From assembly GCF_003597395.2 (NCBI RefSeq), contig NC_133769.1, positions 179,980,305-180,044,304 of the forward strand: a stretch of 64,000 bases of DNA, written 5' to 3'. Shown here one piece after another: positions 56,586-64,000 of this stretch. This DNA comes from Chelonoidis abingdonii (taxonomy: Eukaryota > Chordata > Testudines > Testudinidae). The position numbers and the translations under genes were made by a program. A model generated the notes under the pieces. That model did no database searches. It saw only the letters and a program-made list of their open reading frames with translations, and was not told where the DNA came from. Each line of letters starts with the position of its first letter. Within the stretch, counting starts at the first letter, position 1.

Positions 56586-57292
56586 TATACGTCATATATT
56601 ATTTATATAGATGTATATATATAGATTATATATATATATATAAAGAATATCTTTAAAATAAGGAACTTGAGACCTAGCTCCAAAATCTGAACTAAAAAGG
56701 ATGTAATTCCATTTCATAATCTACCTGTGCTACAATTTAAACACTTACATAATCCATGGAGTTAACTAGCCCAGTGTGTTTGCCTAATTCCATAACAGCT
56801 AAAGGAATTATTGATAAATAAAAACATTTGGGTTTCAGTGAAATTATATTCTCCATTACATATTATTAAAACTTACACCTCCTTATTGTCTTCATACTCC
56901 CTGCTCTAAGCTAAACAGCTAGAGATGAAGAGGACAGAATTTCATAGTGTATTGTTCCTTTGTTCTTTTTTTTCAGGTGATGGAACTGTTAAATTGTACT
57001 GTTCAAATTCAAGTTCAGAGAGGTTTCCAATATCAGAGCAAACCTGGGGACTCCCTCAGTATAGAGTGTCCAGTGAAGTACTGCACAGAAAAGCCAGCCG
57101 TACACTGGTGCTTGATAAAGGAGACAAGGTGCTTACTTCTGAAAGATGGGCCAACAAGACACACAGCATGGAGAGAAGGGAATGTGGCTGTTCTGAACTT
57201 TATGCTGATTCATCAGAGCGACAGTGGATTGTATCGTTGCAGAACTGATCTGGGCAACCTGATATCTCAGAGCTATGCAATAAGTGTTAGAG
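51188..57292 (+). CDS. BTLA: B- and T-lymphocyte attenuator, 5' part (two exons)
   Basis: BTLA is an inhibitory receptor of lymphocytes that binds HVEM. The signal exon is 51188-51254 and the Ig exon 56977-57292; the stalk, membrane and ITIM exons must lie beyond the window. The Ig exon encodes ELLNCTVQIQVQ, then DSLSIECPVKYC, VHWC, TRCLLL and DSGLYRC. Its six cysteines are spaced 24, 5, 9, 7 and 36 residues apart, identical to human BTLA (C34, C58, C63, C72, C79, C115), and CPVKYC is conserved exactly. The 5.7-kb intron is filled by a hAT, a duplicated block and an R4-like LINE. Oddity: the signal exon's strong donor is phase 1, but the Ig exon acceptor needs phase 0, so the simple splice is out of frame. 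A small assembly indel or an unrecognised 5' exon is likely. BTLA identity is firm; the 5' model is provisional. Confidence 0.85.
51773..51885. mobile_element. hAT-like MITE, left part
   Basis: The string gtagggtaaccagatgtccc, then ttatggggacagtcccaata and tcttatataggcacctatta, is the body of a common turtle MITE related to the one at 47804. The right terminus (ggtcaccct) is degraded. It is in the BTLA first intron. Confidence 0.6.
52293..53055 (+). mobile_element. hAT-type element with internal G-rich minisatellite
   Basis: It begins CAAGGTGGGCAAACTAC after the octamer TTTAGAAC (52285-52292). The body is the G-rich turtle hAT interior, built from variants of ggttggatggggcagggg. The 3' end is degraded (cctccctcag) and followed again by tttagaac. 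Frames with repeated GRWRAVRGTG are minisatellite translation, not genes. Confidence 0.75.
52684..53037. repeat. Exact 160-bp tandem duplication
   Basis: Bases 52684-52843 and 52878-53037 appear identical, separated by 34 bp (period 194). They lie in the minisatellite interior of the hAT element. Identity in an otherwise diverged repeat points to a very recent event or to an assembly error. Confidence 0.88.
53046..54166. repeat. Duplicated block, copy A
   Basis: It runs from the hAT end and tttagaacaagtaataaatc to ggttctgcgcagtatct and matches 59341-60370 in the same orientation, with frequent 1-3 base indels. The middle (about 53510-53690) does not match copy B at all. No gene is encoded. 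Confidence 0.88.
54076..56530 (-). mobile_element. R4/Dong-like non-LTR retrotransposon, degenerate
   Basis: On the minus strand the order is: an N-terminal block with NIWEKGVK and LRTEHSNLPE (about 56311-56430), RPITC (about 56075-56095), AWIDYRKAYDSM (about 55850-55890), KCGIYQGDALSPLLFCIGLN (about 55650-55710) and a WMDD-type catalytic box (about 55560-55575). The 3' UTR reaches the A-run at 54053-54075. A single-base insertion just after the DD box and other shifts break the frame. It sits in the BTLA first intron. Confidence 0.8.
56535..56642. repeat. (TA)n microsatellite
   Basis: Alternating TA runs with a few interruptions (atcatatatataatatat) directly at the 5' side of the R4-like element. 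AT-rich targets are common for such insertions. Confidence 0.93.
56977..57292 (+). CDS. BTLA: BTLA exon 2: V-type Ig domain
   Basis: The polypyrimidine tract tgttcttttttttcag directly precedes GTGATGG; donor gtgagt follows GTTAGAG. The exon is 316 nt, entering in phase 0 and leaving in phase 1. Key residues by position in the exon: C7, C31, C36, W44, C45, C52, D82, Y86, C88. A second frame in the same exon is open for over 100 codons, but encodes nothing Ig-like. Confidence 0.9.
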
Positions 57293-58689
57293 GTGAGTTT
57301 GGTATCAGGATCACCTATACTCCTGCATTTTAAGTACAGATATGCATTTGGATGCTGTTTAATGCATCCTGGGGGATAAAAATGGTGGAGGATGTTTTAG
57401 TGAAGTATTAAGTCTGCACTCATCACCACACTATCCCAGAACCTTACAAATGCACATCAGTCCCGACCTGTGAAAGGTTTCGAATTCTCTTGTCTCTTTT
57501 AATCTGCACTCATCTCGAGCGGCTAACGCAACTTGCCCTGTCTACAGTAGCGTTTTAAAACAGGTTTGCTATCACATTTTACAAATGCACCTTTTTATCT
57601 AGCACGGATCAATCTGGATTGGGTCAGCCTCCCTTCAAAATCTGTCAGTGTTATTTTAGCTCAGAGCCCATGCCCCGGCGGTTGACTATACTGCCTTTTG
57701 AAGGGTCCCAGATGCTACTGGCTTGGAGAGTGGAAGACCAGCCTTGAAAATTAAACCAAGATCTCTCATATGACAGCCCACAGCATTAGTCATAGGGGCA
57801 GCGCTATGGCATTAAAAATAGCAGTGTAGACATGCCTGCTCAAGCTCGGAAGCCTGGGAATGAGATTGGGCTTCAGAGCCAGAACTGCAATGTATATTCA
57901 GTTGTTTTTAGCACAGTGTGAGCATGTGTCTGTAGATCCAAGCTCTGAGACTTGCTGCTGCAGGTTTTAAAACACAGTATAGACGCACTCTGCCGCGCCA
58001 GGCACCAGAACAGAGAATAGGGATTCTTGCGCCTCATTCAGCACATAAAATGTACCCTGCTCTGTAGATGAAACTTGGTTGTGCAGTGAAGGAGCCAGGG
58101 GACTGCAGAGAGGATAATAGTCTGGTGGTTAATGCAGCTGAACACTGCCCTGGAGAAATGGATTCTATCTCTGCATCTGCCAAAGTTTCTATACAGTGCT
58201 AGTAAAGTCACTTCAACCACACTTTTCATGGGTGGTCACTAATTGTGTGTTCCTAAGTTTCTGGCTGCCCAGCTTGAGACCCTGATTTTCAGAAGTGTTG
58301 CTGAGTGCCTACAGCTACAACTGAAGTCAATGGGGTTTTCAGCGTACAAAGTCCTATATAATGCTAAGAACTCTGAAATCCTAAGCATCTCAAATTGGGT
58401 ACCCAAAATTAGTGTATACTTTTCACCTTAATCTCTCGGTGCTTCAGATATCCCATCTGTAAAATGTGAAAATAAATGAGTTAGTGTTTGTGAAGCACTC
58501 AGATACTACAGTGATGAGCGCCCTGGAAAAGCCCATCAGGAAATGACTAATTCTGTGTTCAGAGCAGGGTCTGAATAGTGCGCAGTAAATAAGTTGTGTG
58601 GCCACACACTGAACAATGAGGATAAAACAAAATACAGAATAGTTGATCGTTCAGTGAGCATTGTCCATCCTGTGCACTGGCTGAGGCAG
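57293..58689 (+). other. BTLA intron 2, proximal part
   Basis: No stalk or membrane exon was found. A degraded foldback repeat may occupy about 57540-57980, where gtctacagtagcgttttaaaac and gttttaaaacacagtatagac are inverted. A second, at 58280-58420, resembles the MITE at 50.7 kb (gattttcagaagtgttgctg). Confidence 0.5.
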
Positions 58690-59215
58690 AGGCCACGTCT
58701 ACACTACGGGATAATATCGAATTAGCTAAAATCTGTCTAATAAAATTGATATTATAAAGTCAAAAGTGAGCGTCCACACTAGGCACGTTAATTCGATAGT
58801 GTGCATCCATGGTCCATGGCTAGCGTCGATTTCTGGAGCGGTGCACTGTGGGTAGCCGTTCCGCAGCTATCCCATAGTTCCCAGTCTCCCCCGCCCCTTG
58901 GAATTCCGGCCGTTGAGAGCCCAGTGCCTGATGAGGCAAATCATTGTCGCGGGTGTTCTGGGTACAAGCCTCACCACCTCCCTTTGTGAAAGCAGCAGAC
59001 AACCGTTTCACGCCTTTTTCCCTGGGTGAACTGAGGGGCAAACGGCCATAGCACAGCAATCATGGACCCTGAGATCAGTAACGCTATCGTGAATAGTTGT
59101 CAAAACCTCGCTCACTCTCGTGCTGTCTATGCCCTATACCATGAACTGCAAAGGCAGGAGTAGAATGTAGGAGGCAGCTATGGTAGAATGGCGACGAGAG
59201 CGATGAGGAAAAACA
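58690..59215 (+). mobile_element. TCTACACTA-ended DNA transposon, truncated
   Basis: The left terminus gccacgtctacactacggga resembles that of the 35.4-kb family. The interior includes cgatttctggagcggtgcac and a short frame MDPEISNAIVNSCQNLAHSR. It stops where hAT sequence begins at about 59216, so no right terminus remains. Confidence 0.65.
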
Positions 59216-59352
59216 TTGGACGCTGGAAGTAGGGGGGGGTCAGAGAGGGGCCGGGGGCTGGGCCATGCCTAGCTGTTTGGGGATGCACAGCCCTCCATAC
59301 AATTTCAGAAACCCGATGTGGCCCTCAGGCCAAAAAGTTTGCCCACCCTCAG
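59216..59352 (+). mobile_element. hAT-type element, right end
   Basis: The phrase tgtggccctcaggccaaaaagtttgcccaccctcag (given here from its last 35 bases in two parts: tgtggccctcaggcc and aaaaagtttgcccaccctcag overlapping) ends in the inverse of gtgggcaaac, and TTTAGAAC follows at 59353-59360. The same octamer stands before the left end at 52285. Confidence 0.8.
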
Positions 59353-60370
59353 TTTAGAACAAGTATAAATCAGCATAATATACACGTTCCTCCAGTCCCT
59401 TCTGTGTGTATGTTATGCTAATTTAAATAATTTCCTGGCTTTGTCAGGCCACCTAAAATAGTGGTTGAACTAGCAACATCCCTCAGGGCTATAAGATAAA
59501 AAAAGAAAGAAAAGAAAAGGAAAAAAATTGTCCTGTGAGATGTGGTTAGGTAGAATGAAGCCCCACTGTGGATGCAGGTAGGTCAGTGCAAGAATTCTTC
59601 CCATCAACCTAGCTACAACCTCTCAGAGGCGAATTTACTACTGAAACAACAAAACCCCTTCCATTGCTGTAGCAAAGGTGTTAAGCAGCGTGGCTGTAGT
59701 GCTGCAGTTGTGTCTGTGTAGAGCTTCTAGTGTAGACATATCCATAGCCTGAGACTCACTTGGGGCTTATCTACAAGGTGGTGGAGAAAAAGGCAGCAGT
59801 AGCTAGTGCACGCTGAGTGCCTTTGTGCTCAATAGCTTAATGCAATTTGAAAGTGCATTAAACTAAACTGCCCAGAGCACTCTTAGTGTGCCACAAGAGT
59901 GTCCACATGGGAAGACAGTGAGAAGAAACTAGTGTGCTTTAAATTCACACCCTAGTTTTCTGCACACTAATTTCCACATGTAGACAATCCCTGTGACTCA
60001 TCTCTGAGTTTGGCCCCATGTCTCTCTCCTACTTCTAAGTTTGATTGAACTTACATTGCAGTCACATCATGTTTCCTCCCTAAATATACTGTATTCTTAT
60101 GTTTGAGCAGCGCAAATTCAGGAATCTAAATGGACTGCCTTGATATATATCGTGATATAAAACCTGGAATAAGATGGAAACAGATATTTCATTTACATAA
60201 GCATATCATAAAATCTAGCAAGTCTTTTTACAGCCCTTCTACTTCTAGTGGTAAAAAAAAAAAAAAAAAAAAAAAAAATTCCCCTCTCACCCCTATGGGT
60301 GGTATGTGTCTTCCTCAACCTCGGGTCCTCTACCAGAGGCCTGGGAGTTTGAGGGTTCTGCGCAGTATCT
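59341..60370. repeat. Duplicated block, copy B
   Basis: The counterpart of 53046-54166. It ends abruptly after gcgcagtatct, where copy A continues into the R4-like LINE. It includes the R4 3' end and an A-run (60253-60278). Copy B has an intact repeat middle (cagcagtagctagtgcacgc) that copy A lacks. Confidence 0.88.
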
Positions 60371-63300
60371 GTACGGTGTGCTAGCTACGTGTTGCATCTC
60401 CCCCCCTTAAATGAACCTCCCCCCTTCGATTGACTCAATTCCCCTGTAAGCGAACCACCACGCCTCTCCGCTTTGGATGTATTCTTTATTACAAAGTAAT
60501 TATAAAAAGATGGCAGAGCAAATTAGCAAGGTATCCCTGGCTGCTGTGGTTTGGAAGGAGGGGGAAAGGGGAAAGGCCACTTAAGCTCACATTTCAACGT
60601 AATTACAGGCCTTTTTGCTTGTACTCTCCAGGGGGTGGATCAGGCGGGTGCGCAGAAAGCCTTCCCCCCGTAGGCCGTTCTTTACACGTCTGGTGAGGGA
60701 GATATGGGACGTGGGGGAGCTTATGAGGGTGGTTACCCAGGGGCTGCAGCGCATCTTGTGACCCCGCTGCTTCTTCCTGAAGATCCCGATGCGTCTGAGG
60801 ATATCGTTTGATGCGGCAGGCAGCTCCAAGCGTTGCCATCACGCCAGCGCTGATCTTCCTGCCTACACGCTGATCATTCCCTGCCAACACTCGATCTTAC
60901 CTCCGCCACCTTCAGCTTGCGAGCGTCTCTCTTATCCTCCCCATTCACTGCCATCCTTTCCTGTAGTGTGCTAGCACATTCTTCCACTCATTCTGAAGAG
61001 CTTCTTTCACTGCGGTTACTTCCATGATTTCTGAGAACATTTCAATCTGAGTTTCTCTCCTCTGCTATCTGGCTAGCCTTCGGGATGGCGTAAGGGAATG
61101 CCGGGACAACTGTGCAGCCTGCTGGGAGTGAAAACAGGAGAGAGTATGTAAAAAGATACATTTACAAGAACAATGCTAGTACTCTTTTAACGTGCTAACA
61201 CTATCCACTTACACAGCCATGTGATTTCACTACAAAGTCGCATTTTGCATCGTTTAAATGTCAGTGCCTGTGGCTGGTGGTGTTGACTGCCTAGCTCACA
61301 CAGATCAGGTCCTGGAAACCCAACTTCCATGGGCGATGGTAAGGCTTTAAAAGGTTTGACTTCTCCAGCGTTTCATATACACAGTGATCTATGAGCCATT
61401 TGTCCTGTTAAGAGGAACCAGCAACCCCAAACCCCCTTTTCCTCTCCCCACGCAGTGGCTGCTAATCATGTAAGATCGGCTGCTAATGATCAACCCTCCT
61501 TCACCCCCACACGCGTGGCTGGTAGCTGGGGAGATTCCTGCTCGCCAAATGCTGAAAACTCAGCGCTATCATTCTTCCCCCCTCCCCCGCTTCTGCCAGT
61601 AGCAAAATCGCCATATCTGCCCCATTTAAATTAAATTACCTAATTTCAACCAGGTTAAATGGATGATATAACTTATCTCCTGAGAATATCCACCGCAGGA
61701 TGCAGATCATATGTTTTCTGAATGCCAGCAGTGCCCCGGCTATAGCAGCGGCGCCGGTGCTCTGTGAAAGCAACTGACTTCCTAATTACTTGCTCATGCA
61801 TGGGCGTGGAAAGTTTCCTACAATGGTGGCGGATAAGGGCTGCTTGGCCCGCAATCTTTCCTCATAAAGGCTTTTTGAGTACCTCAAAGATCGGATTCAT
61901 GGAGATTTCTTTGGGAGGATTTTCGCTCCATCCCAGACATGTTAGAACTTTTCCTGTAACTTTACTGGCTGCGAGTGCCTCACAAGCCCTGATGGCATGC
62001 AATCATTAAAAACCGCTTTTTTTAAACCATGTTTTGATAATTACAAAGGTGCACTCACCAGAAGGCGCTTTCATGGCTTCACACTGTTTTTCTGGGCTTG
62101 TGGCTTGGGAGGTGCTGGGAATGGTAATTCTGGGTCTCAAAAAGCCTCCTGGGCTTTGGGTTAACGGAGTGCTGTGTGCTCTCACGCGAAGCCTTCCTCA
62201 TCTTCATCTTCCTCATCTTCTCCTCCGCAAAATCTCAGCCATGGTTGATATTTCAAACCCGACGTCTGAATCCAGGGCCAGGGTGGGGTTACTGGTTGCG
62301 CAGCCCCCAAAATTGCATGGCAGCTCAGGCATAGAAGCGGCATGTTTCGGCTGACGCAGACCTTCCTTTTGTCTCTGGTTTTCTGGTATGCCTGTCTGAG
62401 CTCCTCACTTTACTCTGCACTGCACGGAGTCCTGCTGTGGCCTTTTCCCGTCATAGACTTTGAAATTCTGTCAAATATTTTTTCATTTTCGTCTTTTAGA
62501 ACCGGAGTTCTGTTAGCAACGTGAATCCTCTCCCCATATAGCGATTCAGATTCGACGTACTTTGTGCGGTACAAGGCGGTGCTGCTTTTCGAGTCTCAGC
62601 GGAGAGCTGCATTGTTACCCTGTGCTGAATTAGAGCTCTGCGTGGTCACCTGTGTGTAACTGGATCAGAGCTCCACGTGGCCACAACAGTAAATGAATTC
62701 CAAAAGGTCGCGGGATTCCGGGGCTTTTTCTGTTTTTACCTGGCCAGTGCCTTCTCAGTGTACTGTCTGCTGCTTCATAGTGCCCTGGCAGAAAATTTCT
62801 GAAAGCACAAATTGGGATTGACTCACTTGGGACTGAGGCAATCCTCCCTTATGGTTCTAAAAATAGAGTATGTCTGCGCAGAATAACAGGCAAGTGTATT
62901 AGAGAACGAGTGTAATCAGAGAGCACTAGCTGCTCGTGTCCCCGTATTCACGGGGGGTGCCCTGGAACAACCGCACGCCGTCTGCTTCCCTCCTCCCCAA
63001 CCCTTTCTGGCCTAGTCCGTGGCAGTTCCCCCCGCACTTTTGTGTCATGGAGTTATAAAGAATGCGGAAATGAAAACAGAGGAATTGAGGAAGCCTCCAG
63101 GGGCTATGACAGTCGAGGCAGTACGGAATCTTATTCTTTACCCAGGAAAGGGAGGGACGGCTGATGAAGGTCAGTCCCCAGTTGCTATGATGAAGACGGT
63201 TCCAGCGTTCTGTACCATCTACTGGGAGTAACTGGGAGTCATTCCCATCTTTTACCGCCGGCGCCCCCGGCCAGCCTAACCTCGGCCAGCCAGCAGCAAC

Positions 63301-64000
63301 TCACGGGCTGATGGCGAGACGGATATCAGTCATATTGTACCATCTACCACGGGGATGGGAGAGAGTGGATTACTGGCTCTTGCACTGGGCTGCAGGCATC
63401 GCGTCTACCAGCAGCATTCAGTACACATAGGGTGACCATTGAAAGAAAGTCAAGGCATGATTTCTTTCCTTTTCGTTTCACATGGGGGGGGGGAAAAGAA
63501 ACTGAGGAGCTGTTCCCTGAACCACGCCACACATGCACTGCTGTTTTGAAACCTACAGACTTGGGCAGCTCAGCCAAGAATGCCAAATAATTTTAGAGAC
63601 TGTGTGGACTATGGGATAGTTGGAGTCCCAGTAACCCCCTCCTCCATGAGCGTCCATTGAGTCCTGGCTTCCGTTACGCTTGTCACGCTGCGCTGTGTAT
63701 CCTGGAGTTTTTTTTTCAAACGCTTTGGCATTTCGTGTTCTGTATAACCGGAGCTCTGATAACAACGATTGGTCCTGCCCATACAGCGATAGATTTCCAT
63801 AATCTCTGTACGGTCCAATGCTGGAGCTATTTTTGATTTGAGACTGCATCGCCCGCCCGTGCTGATCAGAGCTCCACGCTGGGCAAGCAGGAAATGTATC
63901 AAAAGTTTTCACGGGTCTTCTTCCGGTTTACCTCCCGCTGGCATCCCGACGTGCAGATTGCTGTCCAGAGCGGTTCCAGGTGGTGCACTTGGGATTCCTC
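60371..64000 (-). mobile_element. Nested Harbinger-like DNA transposons, to window end
   Basis: The region is a mosaic of relic DNA transposon sequence read mostly on the minus strand. It includes a Myb/SANT-type accessory protein fossil at 61.0-62.6 kb. The segment 63240-63600 parallels 36860-37300 in the same orientation, whereas 63660-64000 is the reverse complement of about 35640-36000. At least two copies are therefore juxtaposed. No intact frame remains and the right boundary is outside the window. Confidence 0.65.
61000..62560 (-). pseudogene. Relic Myb/SANT-like protein of a Harbinger transposon
   Basis: Minus-strand blocks in shifting frames: KIFDRISKSMTGKGH (about 62440-62490), EELRQAYQKTRDK (about 62370-62410), CHAILGAAQP (about 62300-62330), then an acidic run EDEEDEDEE (about 62190-62225) and MFSEIMEVTAVKEALQNEW (about 60985-61045). 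This is the order of the DNA-binding accessory ORF found in vertebrate Harbinger elements. It is broken by many shifts. Confidence 0.65.

Noticed and set aside
56925..57248. A 107-codon + frame overlapping the BTLA Ig exon
   Set aside because: It has no Ig or other family signature and is out of register with the clearly conserved BTLA frame. Kept only as part of the splice-phase finding.
57300..64000. Search for BTLA stalk, membrane and ITIM-tail exons
   Set aside because: No splice-flanked hydrophobic or tyrosine-motif exon was found; the hydrophobic frame at 62342-62524 is antisense transposon sequence.

Overview
This is a stretch of vertebrate nuclear DNA, almost certainly from a cryptodiran turtle. 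It has spliced genes with long introns and a repeat content typical of turtles: tRNA-derived Cry-type SINEs, CR1 LINEs, short hAT elements with 8-bp target duplications, a Penelope-like element, Harbinger-type Myb/SANT remnants and antisense LTRs. The species cannot be read from the sequence. There are no operons, ribosome binding sites or CRISPR arrays. Most short open frames here are chance or transposon frames.

Three immunoglobulin-superfamily immune-receptor genes lie in the same + orientation. (1) 526-4272: a three-exon gene for a 191-residue GPI-anchored protein that matches CD160. (2) 22781-38912: a six-exon gene for a 312-residue CD200R1-like receptor; every splice phase agrees from start to stop. 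(3) 51188 to beyond the window: BTLA, with a signal-peptide exon and a V-type Ig exon that keeps all six cysteines of BTLA at the human spacing; its membrane and tail exons are not in the window. In mammals CD160 and BTLA share the ligand HVEM (TNFRSF14) but lie on different human chromosomes, so finding them 50 kb apart around CD200R1 is the main biological point of the window.

The rest is introns and intergenic DNA heavily colonised by mobile elements. The clearest are: a solo LTR with intact ends and a 5-bp duplication (10537-11361); five hAT-type elements with 8-bp duplications; a Penelope-like element inserted as a head-to-head inverted composite between perfect 12-bp duplications (28922-32186, holding an 884-bp assembly gap) inside the CD200R1 TM-to-tail intron; an R4/Dong-like LINE between the BTLA exons; and nested Harbinger-like DNA transposons from 60.4 kb to the end.

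Assembly quality is doubtful around BTLA. About 1.1 kb occurs twice (53046-54166 and 59341-60370), on either side of the Ig exon, with many small indels. A 160-bp block at 52.7-53.0 kb is exactly duplicated, and the obvious splice between the BTLA signal and Ig exons is out of frame. Treat the BTLA model as provisional.
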